NCBI GenBank assembly: GCA_949752745.1
Contig: OX457027.1
Coordinates: 78,733,214 to 78,797,213, forward strand
Direction: 5' to 3'
Source of the DNA: Protula sp. h YS-2021
Taxonomy: Eukaryota; Annelida; Polychaeta; Sabellida; Serpulidae
DNA length: 64,000 nt
Part shown: piece after piece, positions 21,601-33,179 of the stretch
How the letters are laid out: the number at the start of each line of letters is the position of its first letter
Position numbering within the stretch: position 1 is the first letter of the stretch
Made by a program: the position numbers and the translations under genes
The notes under the pieces: model-generated
Databases searched by the model: none
Told to the model about the DNA's origin: nothing
What the model saw: only the letters and a program-made list of their open reading frames with translations

Positions 21601-24600
21601 CCATTCATAAAATGGGTAAACATAAAATTTTCTGTTTCTTTTTACTGTGGCTCCTTCGCAAAACTCGTGACGTCACCCGTCCCCCCAATCCCTCCCCGTT
21701 AACCGGGAACGTCGCAGTACTGTAACACAATTTAAATTAACTAGTAGGCATATATTCTCTTGTGACTTACACCAACTAGGCCTCACCTTTCACTCTTTCG
21801 ACATCCAAGCTTTTCGCATGTGAGTAAGTCGCTAGTTTGTTTTTGTGCTGCAGTTTATTTGCTTTAAGTTCCTGTTGCTCACATACATCTTCTAATGTTA
21901 TGAGCAAGTTTTCTGTATCCGATATGGTTTCAGTTAAGGCACCTAAAATCAAGTAAAGCCTCGGGTTTTGTATGCAACGAGCCGGTTGGGTAAACTTTTG
22001 AATGAGGTATTTATACACAGTTGGAAAACTGAAGCCCAGTTTTTCCGTGAAAATATCACACGAATGGCTTCATACATTCATTCAATGCACTGAGTTAATG
22101 GTTATTGGCTTCCTTAGATCACACCTGGAATTATTAATTTGAATATAACAGTAGTTAGGTATTATTGACTATTTTGAGCACCCCTTGCATCGAACAAACC
22201 GCCTGGTCCGAAGCAATCTTTCTTTTGATTAAAAATGTCAAGTTTACCAAAAAATGGTTGTTTAATTTGGCAGAATTATTTTTCTCTAAACGTTCATTAA
22301 TAAATCAATGATTTCATTGTACTTCCGTTCAAAGTTCTCCGCAGACCTGCATGAGTGGCACTGTGTGAAAAAAAATAAGGATTGACATCTGGGAAGAAAA
22401 CACAGCAAAACTAGTCTTACGTCGTCTGTCTACTTACTTATTGTGACAACAATCTGGTTGATTTGCTCAGTGAGCTCTGGCAGACCAGACAATTGCGTCA
22501 CAAACTCACTCAGCGTATCACGCTCTTTGCCCAGTCTTTCGTCAACTGCGCAGATCACTTCGTCTGCTTTCTGTGTGTTACATGAAATTTATTTCCGCAT
22601 AGCAAAATACATAAATGTTCGCAAAACATGAAATTTCACAAATTTTTTACTCGAAGTTTGTTTTAAGAGGACTCAAAGTCACGAACCCACTGCGTCTCCA
22701 GAATGCAGATTTTTCATTTTCATACCATTTCTAGTATGGAGAATATCAGGAAGGAGAAACAATTTTTAGGGGCTCGGCTTTTCAAAATGCTTAATGCTGT
22801 GTAAATTTAAAGATCAAATTAAAAAAAAGGATCTTTTTTTCAAAGTATATGCTGAGTAAACGTCACAAGTGACGACCGAGGGACAACGTCTTTGCCAATG
22901 GCAACGTCACCATGGCAATTATCAAAGTCATCGAGGAACAGTTTGATTCAAAATAGACCCCAATATCATGAATGTTTAAGTATAGCACTCTCATCAAAGT
23001 ACAGACATATTCCAAACAATAACAAGACCGTCAAGTGACGGTGCCCAGTTAGTGTCAGAGTGATAAAACACGAAAGGCACTTCGATTCTCTCAAAATACG
23101 GTGGTACGATGGCGGTACAGCAGCTAGCATAACTGAGACATACTGCAGAAAGCGAGTCCAGTATAACTGAATAGCATTATAGCCCCTATGCCAAAGACCA
23201 TTTGTATGCACGAGTATTTATGCAAAAGAACAGCTTTGAGTATTTACAATATTATGTATTCACACCCATTCTTTTAATGCTACTGGCCGTAACGTAATTG
23301 ACTTCAAACGCCACCTTTGTCTTTGGAACGCCATACATGCAATAAGGCGATTTTATATCGTATTACGCAGCCAACTATTACGAAAGAAAGTTTCGCCATA
23401 AAGCTCCGGAGTAAAGTAACGCTACAAGACAGCTAAACTCCGTTTAGTCACACTATGATGTTGTGGAAATGCACACTTAAAAGAAGAACCGTTTGTAGGT
23501 TCTAAGTACTGAGCTTGTAGATTCTAAGTTCTTGTCTTGTTTCACCAGAAGCTGTAAAATTATATGCACTTTTAACAATTACCGATCGGTTAGTTTATTA
23601 CTATTTTGTTCTTTTTTTCTTTGATTTGAACTGTGATGACCATGCACTGATGCTTTGATATCGCTAATAATATGACTTTTTTCGTTTTTTTTTAGCATTA
23701 TCTAAGAATTCAATTTTATCACAATCTCTTTCTTGCAATGCCATATTCTTGCCCACCTACATGGGCGCAGCCATCTTGAGTACTTCTTGCTGTTTAATTT
23801 GAGTTACTGCCACGTGACTGATTCCAGCCAATCACATTATGGTCGCCAACTTTCTTGCGGCCATTGTTTAAACTCAAACAACATCCGAATGCAAAAAAAA
23901 ACTTGTTATTATAATTGCTTGATTATGATTTTACATATTGTTTACATTGAACTGCAATGGTGGATATTTTTTCCCTGTTATTATCGTTAAATATCTTAAG
24001 GGAATGGAGATACACATATTTTGTTGTTATTACTGTTGCTTATTTTAAACATAGGCATCAGAGATGCAAAGCGCTCAGCCATAGGAACATATTCGAAAAA
24101 AGAAACAGTAAAACTGGAAAGGGATCAATCAGTGCAATGAAACCTATGATTAAAATGCATCAAGTACTTAGAGCACCTGAAATAGGATGACCGTGCTTTA
24201 AGATGAAACAAAAAAGCAAAAACATTTATCACGAGAAACTTTCCTTTTCAAAGTCCAACTGAGCCACTGTCCTTGGGCGGATATGGCTTATATACAATAC
24301 CAATCTTTATTAGTCCATATACTAGCTATATCTCAAATATCTTAGCAATTGCGAAAGAATTGTAGGCTAGAGAGTGTTCACAAGCCAAATGTTAACTACA
24401 CTTGATAATGGTACAAATAAAAAATTCAAAGTCCAGCTGAGTCACTGTCCTTTGGCGAATATTCTTCATTTCCAATACCGATGTTTATTAGTCCATATAC
24501 TAGTTATATCTCATATATATTAGCAATTGCGAAAGAGCTGTAGGCTATAGAGTGTTCACAAGCCAACTGTTAACGGCACTTCATAATGGTACAAATAAAA

Positions 24601-26788
24601 AAATCAAAGTCCAGCTGAGCCACTCTCCTTGGGCGAATATAACTCACATAATACAATACCTACCTTTATTAGTCCATTTTCTAGCTATATATGAAATATC
24701 TTAGCAACTGCAAAAAACTTGTAGGCTAGAGAGTGGTCACAAGCCAAATGACGGACGGATGGACACGGCCATAGCAATAGCCCTTAACAATTTTATGGCT
24801 GAGGGCTAACAAGCACTATTATTATAACTACTATTTTATTTACTTATTTACTTTACTTTTATTTATTTGTGTATTGATTTTTTACTGGACACCTGTTCCC
24901 CTAAATCGGCTATATTTTAACAAAATATTGCTGCGATCCGATGAAAACTGAAAGAGGAGCAAAAAAAAAAAAACACAAAAATTCACAAAGGCAAGGACGG
25001 ACGGACACACGAGAGGTGCGGGCATACGATGGGCACAGCACATATGGCCAATGGCCACCTGTGCTAAAATGTCGAAGACCAAGATTTAGTCTGAAAAACA
25101 TTAAAAAATTCTAAAACTTTATATTAGTATAAACTGTTAAGGAGTTTGCGACATTGCTAAACAGACAATATCATACCTGCGCTTGTTTGGCATTTTCGTC
25201 TAATGTTACGTGTATTTCTTTCCAGTTTTCTTGATAGCTACAACAAGAGACAATTATTAAGTTCGTATCCCATCTATAGATACTAATGAAATTAAGAAGT
25301 CAAAAATGTTTCATACTTTGACGAAAAATATGCATATAAAGCTATCTGAAAGGCGTCCTTTAGGTTTCTCCTCATCAGCCATAAGGACAAATCTTTACCG
25401 CGTAACTAATATAAAACATCATTAAATTCATTATTGATAGCGGCAAGCAACACAAATTGCTTCTGACACACTCACCTATGCAAGAGATCGGCTCCGGCAT
25501 GCTCATTGAAATCTTCAGCACCTGTTCTGTTTACAGACTTCTTACTTTCATTTGTGGTTATAGATTTAATCCTAACAACAGATAAGGAAGTTCTACATTT
25601 TCAGATGACATTAATAAAAATAGTCTGGTGGTGTGTTTGGTTCTTTCTAGCGTCAATTTTTGTCGAATGAGAAACAATTCCAACAGATTTTAGCATCTGT
25701 GTTCTTGTGAAGAATGGTATCCATAGGATAACGCACATATTCAGCTGCCAGTCGTGGTCTTGCACTTATCACCGATTTAGATAAAACAAGAATAAATAAA
25801 TTAACTGAAAATATTTAACAAATTTCAGTAATTTATTTCAAAAAGATCTTAGTTAAACTAATGCACTTTGAAAGCAAATTGGTTGGTTGCTATTAATCAG
25901 TTAGTTATTTAACACTTGGCAAGAAGAAGTCTTGTTATATGCTTTGGGAATTGGGAACCCGTGAGATTTCATCATTTATTTTTCTTTAGTTGCCCATGAT
26001 TTTGCCCGTCGTTTTGTCATCAGAACGCGTCAGAAACCACTGGTCCGATTGGCACCAAACTTTGGAATAACTCAGAACTTGATCTAAACGAGTTCTATCA
26101 ATATTTTTATTTCATTATTAAGCTTGTTTTCAAGGTCAAATTAATACGCAAAGAGAGTGCAGTATTTTGACAGTCGACCGCGATTTTTTCGTCATTTTGT
26201 CCTCACAGCTCGTCACAATCGACTGGTCTGATTGACATCAAACTTTGGAATTATAGAACTTGATCTAAACGAGTTCCATCAATATTTGTTTCATTATTAT
26301 GTTTGTTTTCAAGGTTAAATTAATATGCAAAGACAGGGTATTTTCGCTGCCTTTACTGCCTGCATAATGAACGCACAGCGCAAAGCAAAAGCTTACTGTG
26401 CCCTATTTCAGTTACATAACACTTGAGGTCTCTTGCTGTAAACATTTTGGAGGCTTTGGGGCATTGCTAAAAACCATCAATATTTTTTTCATTATTAAGG
26501 TAACGAAAATGTTCAACTGCCAAGCGTTCATTTCGCTAATAGTTTGCGAAATCGGTTCTCGTCTTATCCAGTTAAAGTGTATATCTGCTGTTTGTTATTA
26601 AAAATGTATGTTTCCTTATCCATCCAGGTTTAAAGTGAGTTTTCACGCTTTACATTTCATTGTAAATTATGTTTGGACTCCGAGCCATTGTCTTAAAATT
26701 TGCCAGATTCTTACTTGTCATTACTATCATATGAAGCACAGACTAGAACTGAATTAGAAGCTGATTGCGGGAGCCTATTTTTCTCCAT
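18496..26788 (-). CDS. DTNBP1: Dysbindin (dystrobrevin-binding protein 1), nine exons
   Basis: Dysbindin is a coiled-coil subunit of BLOC-1, acting in endosome-to-lysosome-related-organelle trafficking and at synapses. The CDS is complement(join(18496-18608, 19120-19242, 20219-20329, 21446-21574, 21787-21942, 22438-22570, 25177-25237, 25476-25571, 26715-26788)): 996 nt, 331 residues, consistent in phase at all eight junctions (human protein: 351). Family matches, in order: ADLLHSYQENWKEIH (human LELLSRYEDTWAALH); ERLGKERDTLSEF with PELTEQI; ENLLITLEDVCEQQELK (human NNLLHLEDLCGQCELE); RKHAKDVQQFESKLQ with LKDRQEAFEATYKEEIEKY; ADIEVGEDQAKLDAFLEN (human MDLMDISDQEALDVFLNS). An acidic Ser/Thr-rich tail follows, as in vertebrates. 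The coiled coil spans roughly residues 57-215. The first exon is the least certain. Confidence 0.9.
19120..19242 (-). CDS. DTNBP1: Dysbindin exon: acidic C-terminal region
   Basis: The acceptor is TTTTAACACACAG and the donor GTGAGA. It encodes DKASENKGDDSVTGTAEDAH and HPEVQVKVTPDADIAEQDL, an acidic, disordered-type segment comparable in character to the C-terminal tail of vertebrate dysbindin. It is in phase with both neighbours. Confidence 0.8.
20219..20329 (-). CDS. DTNBP1: Dysbindin exon: conserved LDAFLEN motif
   Basis: The acceptor is TTTGTTTACAG. It encodes VKPNIVGAGPSLADIEVGED and QAKLDAFLENDEQENPS, aligned to the DISDQEALDVFLNSGGEEN region of human dysbindin. The donor is GTTTGT, weaker than consensus. 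Read-through into the intron stops after four codons (TAA at 20208-20210), which would give a shorter isoform ending in PSGLY. Confidence 0.88.
20690..21265 (-). repeat. Degenerate ~14-15 bp tandem repeat in dysbindin intron
   Basis: About 40 diverged units alternate AGCATATAG or AGCACATAG with TGCGCAGCAG-type sequence. It produces a long spurious Cys/Leu/Tyr/Ala-rich open frame on the minus strand (20771-21202). It lies wholly in the intron between the exons at 20219-20329 and 21446-21574. Confidence 0.85.
21446..21574 (-). CDS. DTNBP1: Dysbindin exon: coiled coil, second part
   Basis: The acceptor is TTATTACTGCAG and the donor GTGAAA. It encodes LARKHAKDVQQFESKLQRNL and KDRQEAFEATYKEEIEKYRS, matching human EHAQKVLEMEHTQQMKLKER and QKFFEEAFQQDMEQYLST. 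This is one of the most diagnostic exons. Confidence 0.93.
21787..21942 (-). CDS. DTNBP1: Dysbindin exon: coiled coil, LEDVCEQQELK motif
   Basis: The acceptor is CTTGATTTTAG and the donor GTGAGG. It encodes ALTETISDTENLLITLEDVC and EQQELKANKLQHKNKLATYS. The LED.C...EL core and spacing match human LEASFEEVENNLLHLEDLCG. It enters with two bases and leaves with one. Confidence 0.94.
22438..22570 (-). CDS. DTNBP1: Dysbindin exon: helical region before the coiled coil
   Basis: The acceptor is TAACACACAG and the donor GTAAGT (consensus). It encodes KADEVICAVDERLGKERDTL and SEFVTQLSGLPELTEQINQI, corresponding to human AHWEKKKTSLVELQEQLQQL and PALIADLESM. Phase 0 entry, one-base exit. Confidence 0.92.
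22571..25176 (-). other. Dysbindin intron (about 2.6 kb) hosting a repeat element
   Basis: No exon is supported. It contains the 24070-24807 tandem-repeat element described separately, plus A- and T-rich tracts. Confidence 0.7.
24070..24807 (+). mobile_element. TIR element with three ~178-bp tandem repeats and 3' hairpin
   Basis: The left end (24070-24083) and the reverse complement of the right end (24794-24807) agree at 13 of 14 bases (core CTCAGCCATA). Three units start at 24249, 24427 and 24605 (CAAAGTCCAGCTGAGYCACT type, 178 bp each), then ACGGACGGATGGACACGG, then a terminal hairpin AGCCCT...AGGGCT (24779-24807). It encodes nothing. The architecture resembles tandem-repeat-containing MITEs and Pearl-like or Helentron-derived elements described in molluscs. 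Confidence 0.8.
25177..25237 (-). CDS. DTNBP1: Dysbindin exon: YQENWKEIH motif
   Basis: The acceptor is TCTTGTTGTAG and the donor GTATGA. It encodes YQENWKEIHVTLDENAKQAQ, matching human SRYEDTWAALHRRAKDCASA. Small (61 nt); it enters with one base, giving a Ser codon across the junction, and leaves in phase 0. Confidence 0.92.
25476..25571 (-). CDS. DTNBP1: Dysbindin exon 2
   Basis: The acceptor is TGTTGTTAG and the donor GTGAGT. It encodes IKSITTNESKKSVNRTGAED then FNEHAGADLLH. The end aligns with the YSAGLELLS region of human dysbindin. There is no in-frame ATG, so the start must lie in an upstream exon. Confidence 0.85.
25572..26714 (-). other. Dysbindin first intron (about 1.1 kb)
   Basis: Contains the two-copy ~183-bp repeat at 26008-26350. 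No further exon is supported. Confidence 0.6.
26008..26350 (+). repeat. Two-copy ~183-bp tandem repeat
   Basis: Units start near 26008 and 26191. Both contain CAAACTTTGGAAT, GAACTTGATCTAAACGAGTT, TTTCATTATTA and GTTTTCAAGGT. The length is similar to the internal repeats of the TIR elements, but no terminal hairpin or GACGGAC motif was seen. Confidence 0.75.
26715..26788 (-). CDS. DTNBP1: Dysbindin first coding exon (provisional)
   Basis: The ATG at 26788-26786 has a good context (A at -3, G at +4). 24 codons (MEKNRLPQSASNSVLVCASY...) plus two bases lead to a GTAAGA donor. The two-base exit matches exactly the one-base entry of exon 2, the main support. There is no clear similarity to the vertebrate N-terminus, and an acceptor-like TATTTCTTAG sits just upstream, so a spliced 5'UTR is possible. 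Confidence 0.5.
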
Positions 26789-28334
26789 TTTAGCTAAGAA
26801 ATACAAGAAATAACATCTGTAAAGAAACCACTTGTTTTGCAAAAAGGTCGTACGAGGGTTGCTAAACCCATATTAACAGTAAATGAAATTTTAGTCTCCA
26901 CAAGACTTAAAAATGAACAGCATTGTATTGTTGATGTTTCAAACGTCATACGGACATCAATTGTGAAAGGAAATCTGATTTTCCCGTCAATAAGTGCATT
27001 CGGAAACGACGGTAGCTGGTCAAGTCTTTCGGCGCAGTGTGAAGGACACTGAGATTCAAATTGACCTTTTTCTTAAAAAGTACACTGAAGAAGAATCATG
27101 CCTTGTGACATGTGCTTTTGCAACTATGCATTCATTGTTATTTTGGATGAGAATAGGGGATTCGGGACCCTTATCCGAAAAATCAATTGTTATTTAACTT
27201 TAAAAAAATGCTCCAAGAAGCGATTCACTACTGTGGGATGGTCTTGCCACTTCATTTCTTCACTAGGAAACGTTTATAAAGTCAACTGCGCTAGAAGGAC
27301 AAAAACATGAAAATGAATAGCACATCGTGATTGGCAAAACTGAAAATGTATTCTTTTAATGTGAAAACAGAGTTTGCACTGGTTACTCCACACACCGTCG
27401 ATAACTCATGACTTATCTCTACGGTGATTACGCATCGCCTCGCAACAAGCTCAACACCTGGCCTAAAAAATGAACGTCGTTAAAATAAAGAAATTGCGAG
27501 TTGCAGGTGGGTTGACGTGTGTTTGTTTTGTCGTGTCTGGCTTATCATAATTTATGCACACATAATAGCTACGAGTATCAATATACTGCCGTGTTTATAC
27601 TACATTTAGCCAAACATCGAGCGTGTGTTTTCAGGTTTCGGCTTCATTCATACAAAAGTAAGAAACCGAATGGGTAATGACAAAGCAGCAAAACTTGTGT
27701 TCTGTTACAGAATCCTGCAAGGAAAAGAAGAAATAGAACATTGAAATTTAACCGAACTGTCATGCCATTTTGTACATAGTGGTGATTGTAAATATGTGAA
27801 TTAATTGTGTAATTACTAACTAGGCGATAGTTATTGACAGAATTTGAGACTTTGTGACGGTTTAAGCCAGATTTTGACGGTTAATGAGACGTGTTACATC
27901 TATAATAGATTTTGACAGCCCAAAACACAACTCTGGATTTATCTTGTCCTCAAATGAATAAAGCAGTGGCATACAACTGAATAATGAATATAGCAATTAT
28001 TACCAATCTCTAGCAGTAACTGGCATTGGTCTGCAATAAGGGAAATATTTTCAGCTGCTTAAACGTACCAGTAACCTAGGATCGTCCGCCACTTTTCAAT
28101 GGTTTTTCCGCAATAACTTTCGTGTTTTTGACGTGATCCGGTATCTAGAAAATACAGTATTTTACACATGCTTTACTGTTATACGCGAAGTAAAATGTCG
28201 TGACTTACGAAAGTGCCACTCCGATATATTTTTTTCGGGCTGGATTTTCAAGCTGTAACTCGTCACTTTACTCCATCATCCCCAAAATATGAACGACTGC
28301 TAAGAGCTGTACGGATTACACATGAGCATAAACT
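26789..28334. other. Intergenic, upstream of dysbindin; diverged repeat copies
   Basis: No gene is supported. The segment 27000-27200 shares blocks (TTTCGGCGCA, GGACACTGAG, AAAAAGTACACTGA, CTATGCATTCATTGTT) with the hairpin-headed repeat at 28.3-29.3 kb and looks like an older copy. The dysbindin promoter should lie here, but no motif singles it out. Confidence 0.5.
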
Positions 28335-29345
28335 TGTCCCAGCGGACCCTTTCTATCTTCCTAGGACAGAAAAGGTCACAGTTCCTGCAATAGAAATGGC
28401 CATTGCTCTCAATTTTCGAGACTCTGGACCTTTCGGCGCACGTTTAAGGACACCGAGGCTCGAACTGGCAGGCTTTTTCTTTAAAAGCACACTGAGAAGT
28501 ACCCTGGCGCATTATTTTCGATAGTCCTAGATGACTCTTGCTTCCCAGCAAGAGTCATAGTTCCTATAATATAACTTGTCATTGATCTCAATTTTTCAAT
28601 CTCGGCGCACGACTGGGACGAATGGCGTTATTTTAGAAAGGGTGCATCACATAAATAACCCAATTATAAATGATGGCGCGCAATTTTTATGGTCAAATGA
28701 CAATTTTGTAATGAGAAAAATAGACGTTTTCTTCAGATCAGAATAAAGAATCTCCCATTATCACCCACAACAACAATGAATCTGCAGTTGTAAAACCACT
28801 CTTTACTCCACTTTGGTAGGTTGGACGAGGTCGAAAATAGTGCGCCAGGATACTTCTCAGTGTGCTTTTTAAGAAAAGGCATGCCACTCCGAACCTCGGT
28901 GTCCTGGAACATGGAACAAGAAAGATCTCGAGCCGCGAAAATTGAGATCAATGGTGATTTCTATTACAGGAACTGTGACCCTTTCTGACCTAGGAAGACA
29001 GAAAGGGTCCACTGGGACCATATTTTCGACCTCAGCGGAACTCTCAAACTGGAGTAAAGCGTGGTTTTGCAACTGTGGATTCACTGTTGGTGCGGACGAT
29101 AATGGAGATTCGATATCCTAATCTCAAGAAAACACATATTTGTGTCAGAAAAAATTGTTATCTGACCATAAAACTTATGCGTCACAATTTATAATTGGGC
29201 CATTTATGTGATGCACTCTTTCTAAAATAACGCCACTGGAACCAGTCGTGCGCCGAGATTTGAAAATTGACATCAATGACATTTCCTATTGTAGGAACTT
29301 GACTCTTGCTGTCATAGGAAGACCGCAAGAGTCATCTAGGCCTAA
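28335..29345. repeat. Hairpin-headed repeat cluster in A-B-A'-B' arrangement
   Basis: Module A (28335-28520) and module B (28525-28815) recur in reverse complement as A' (about 28825-29020) and B' (about 29045-29345). Each module opens with a hairpin: GACTCTTGC...GCAAGAGTC at 28532-28555, its counterpart near 29291-29330, and GACCCTTTCTG...CAGAAAGGGTC near 28978-29010. After the hairpin comes a shared block of the type CAGTTCCTGYAATAGAAAT then TTGATCTCAATTTT. Because the reversed order is A'B' rather than B'A', this is not a simple palindrome but a rearranged tandem array. Confidence 0.78.
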
Positions 29346-30744
29346 GCATAAACAGGACTTTATATGTGTACAAGGGAGAGGAGAACGAATGGCTACAGTA
29401 GATCCAAATTGGTGAAATTGAAAAGACCAACTTCCGTGGCTGAAAATAATTTTTATTTGTCAAGTATCGCAAAATAAGGAATATTTGAGTATGAAAGGTC
29501 GCCAAATTTGCATCTGGCTAATTAAGTTTAGTAAGAATTGAACATTTTGTTGTCACCAATTACGATCTACTCTAACCATTTCTATCTCCTCTCCCTCGTA
29601 TACGTAACAGTTTACTTATAGCAGCTCAGCATTTTGCATTCGAGAACCAGTGAAAGTTGTCAGGAGATTCGGCCAAAAATATCATTTTCGGGATAATTGT
29701 TGTTTTCGGGAGGTGGCGGAACTACAGGCACAGGCGGCTTTAACCCACAGGTTACTGGTACCATAATTTGGAGGAAGAACGAACCACATCAAAAGATTTG
29801 GATTTCTACAGAGTTGTTAATTTGTAAAAAATTGGTCAAGTTTTGGTATAACTTTACCCAGCACTGATGTCCCGCTGAACAATATCAAATGTTCCTTTAA
29901 CAAGTGATTTAAAAAAGCTCATTTTAAACGCAAAATGTTTATATCACATGATCAAGTAGGAAATCCGTCAGCTGATCAAAATGGCTATCAGTAAGGGCAC
30001 ACACGTGATAATGCTGTACAGGAGTGGGCAAAATTTGGTTTCGGGCGTTGTTGTTTAACAGCCAACTTGTGCGGCGGTGCGGTCTGTTGTGTGTAGCATC
30101 TTTCTTCTCTGTAGGCCCACTAGGGGTACCGTAAAAATAGTAGTCGTAAAGAGATGAACTACTTTTAAAATATCCACCCGTTCATGTGTTTATACATAAC
30201 AGATCTTCTCAGGCCTGTTTCATAACAACAGGTTTTGGGTTCTTTCAAGCTAAAATGAAGATGCTTTCTCAACCTTCATTATGAATTTTAGCACATGTTA
30301 CTGACCGTTAAATTAGTTGATTCGAACGTTGTCTAGTAATGTTAAAGTAATGCGATGCAATCCAGCTCAGAAAGTACAGAAAAAAATCGAGTGACTTTTA
30401 AGTTTCTGTGATTCCGTCAGAAATTGCACAAAAACACATATAAGGGACGTTGCTGCATTCTGTTTAAAAATGCTGAAGAGAAGAGGCAACACCCATCGAA
30501 CTCTTTACAACAAGATGATTATGCGGATGATATTCTACCCGTTATCCGGGAAACCCATTTCAATAGTTACCCAAAGTGAGTCTGTCGGGCTATCCTGTAA
30601 GAAGACATTCATTCAGAATCAGTGGTGCCAGATAGTATTGTTTAGCTCAGGATACTTTTCTAGTGTCTGTTAGCATTCCTCGACCCGTCAAGTTTATTGT
30701 CGTCGTCGTCGGTTTACGCTTTCAGAGCAAAGCTCTATACGTTT
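29346..30744. other. Intergenic, nothing supported
   Basis: No coding region, repeat array or RNA gene was recognised. Just before the retrotransposon fragment there is a GTC/GTCGTC run (about 30698-30712). Confidence 0.5.
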
Positions 30745-31089
30745 CTATACAGATTCTCTCCACCTAGTACGGTTTTGTGCTAATATTTTGGCTTGTGAGA
30801 TTGAGTAGATTCCTTTATTTTGTAGATCGCGCTTTATTGTTGATAGGTATGTTGTTTTTTGTCTTCCTCGAGGTCTTTTTACTGTTTCCATTGCTTCTTT
30901 AAGAGCTCTACTTGCTGGTGTCGTTTCAGGTAATCTGCAGACGTGTCCAAAGAAATTCCAACGACGTTTTCTGATCAGAATAGACCACGGTATTTGGTTT
31001 GTCTTTTTATACAGTTCTTCGTTGTTTATTTTTAATAATAAATAGAAGTTATAGCTTAATTGTTTTAGGCAATCCAGTCTGGTGGACAA
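30690..31089 (-). mobile_element. 5'-truncated non-LTR retrotransposon, C-terminal ORF2 end
   Basis: The minus-strand frame 31089-30745 (114 codons) has the C-terminal signature downstream of reverse transcriptase in RTE/L2/Jockey-like LINEs: NEELYKKTNQIPW, then IRKRRWNFFGHVCRLPE, then KRPRGRQKTTYLSTIKRDL. The stop is followed on the minus strand by a short (GAC)n run and AATAAA, typical of a LINE 3' end. The reverse transcriptase and endonuclease are absent, so it is a dead 5'-truncated insertion. The exact clade cannot be assigned from this fragment. Confidence 0.82.
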
Positions 31090-33179
31090 ACGCGGTTTGT
31101 TAGTATTTTATATTTACCGATATTCATTTCTGCAAGCCTCTTTTCAACCGTAACTATCCTGACGTCATTTGTCGGGGGTTTTCCGAATGCTTTGAGTTTG
31201 AAAAGGCAAAAAGTGGATACAATGTGATTCCTTTTGCTGTCACGCTGTCATTGCATGCAAATGCATATGTGAACAGAGTTCGAAAATAATATAAAATATG
31301 GGTAAGATTACATTCCATTTTTAAACTAACATAGATGCCGGATTACGTTGAGCAGCCTCGTAGATGTTAGCTCCGAGTAGCTCTGACTTGTATAACATCG
31401 TATATCTCTCTGTTAGAGCGGTGCCCGAAAACTTTGTAGAGTTACGCTTCTTGGAGCTAAAGTGGTCCCAGCGGATCTTTTCTGTCTTGAGAAAACCTCA
31501 CGGACTAAAGTTGTTGACTGTCCACGCTGCAAGGCTATCTAAAGTTAGAATGCAATGGACCGACCATTACTCTTTTTAGGCATTAAAACAGGTCGATTTC
31601 TGTTTTTTTTCCACAAAAGAGGCACACGTTGTATTTTTAGTTTAAGTTAAAAATATATGAGTTCAGTGTTAATTCCAGTTTTTAAGTGGTTGTCCATGTG
31701 TCATGTACCAGTTAAAGTTAAAAATATACACTTTTAAGACTTTTTGTCAAAGTTGGGACTTTAATATTGTGTGGCCCAGCCTTGTTCTGAAGCGTGACCC
31801 GTACGCGCTGTCCTGTAATAAACAATACAAAATGCAATCGACTGTGAAGAATCTACTTTGATTTTTTTCACGTGGTGAATGGTTTTTCGTAGTTTTGGGG
31901 AGAGACTGAAAATATTCTGTTATTATTATTTTTTTTTGTCATTGATCATTTGTACTAAATGTCAAGAAGTGTAAGAAATCGTGGGGAATACGAAAAAGAA
32001 ACTTTTAAAGTTTTTTTTGTGACTTAATATCTCGCACTATCGACGCATAGGGCCATCATAGCGAGTGAAATTGACATGTACGTTGTGTCAACGAGAGCAA
32101 TTGAAGCGGTGGCCAAATCCGTCTGCTTACTGGAGCTGATGTCGTTTACAGTGTGCGTCTGAATTTTGGTCGGGATTTTGCAAATATCCAAGAGGCCCCG
32201 TCATATAATTTGAAGGTTAGACTCGCGGTTAGGCGTTTTTGTGGAGAAGAAATTCTGGCCTAATTATTAATGGTAACATCTTTTCTCAAGAAAATGACAG
32301 TGCAAAGATGTTCTTTGTGGCATTCGTTTCTGAGTTTTATTATCTGAAAAGATGTAAAGGAAGACAGAAATCGTGGTTATCTTTCTTTCTCCTTTTTTTT
32401 TAAATTTAATTATATTTTTAAAGGGACCCATCTATCATTGTAGCCACATCCGACATCACCTATCCCTTCTTACTCTCCGAATTTGGAACATGCTGCGCTT
32501 CGTGATCCAAGCGTTCCCGACTCCCTGGGAATTTTGTAATCAGCGGTGTTTCATCGATAAGTTCAGTTCAGTTTTGGAATGAGCAACGATGCAGCCGTAG
32601 TGAAGATGCATCAATTTCATACGTACCTATACCAGATTTTAGCGCGCGACTAGTACACATATGAAAACTGTCGGTTTTTTTTACCTGTTTCCGCTTTTTG
32701 TAGTTTCAGATTTGTTGTCTCTGAGAACGATGCAAGCTCGTTGAGATATCAATATGCACTTTTTGGGTAGGACTGGGGGGGGGGGGGGTTGATTGGCTGG
32801 TACTGAAGCTAACTTGAGCTGTATTTTGACAATTTTTTGTTGCTTACATAGTGCAAAAACAGCTGTAACTACTCTCGTTTACGTGCTAAATCACTCAGAG
32901 GGACTACTCCCCTCCCCGGGACCCCCTCCCCTCCTCTAATGGGTTGTCGTGCCTTCGGCACTTAATAAAAATTTCCTTTTTTTTTGGGGGGGGGGGCCGC
33001 CTGTCTTGACTAGTTGTTTCTTTTATCAAAAATATTCTTACTTTCAGTGTATAAGAAAAGCATTGTTCAGACAGCATTCAGGCAGCGATCGAAGTGGGTA
33101 TTCTACTTTCTGTATACCTGATTCTCTTTTGACATGTTTAGCAAAAGAAAATTACGAGGAACAGTATTGATTTTTACAG
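31090..33179. other. Intergenic or 5' part of the unknown gene
   Basis: An upstream exon of the following gene may lie here, since its first visible exon enters with two bases. No candidate stands out. A G run is at 32766-32778 and another near 32988-32996. Confidence 0.5.
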
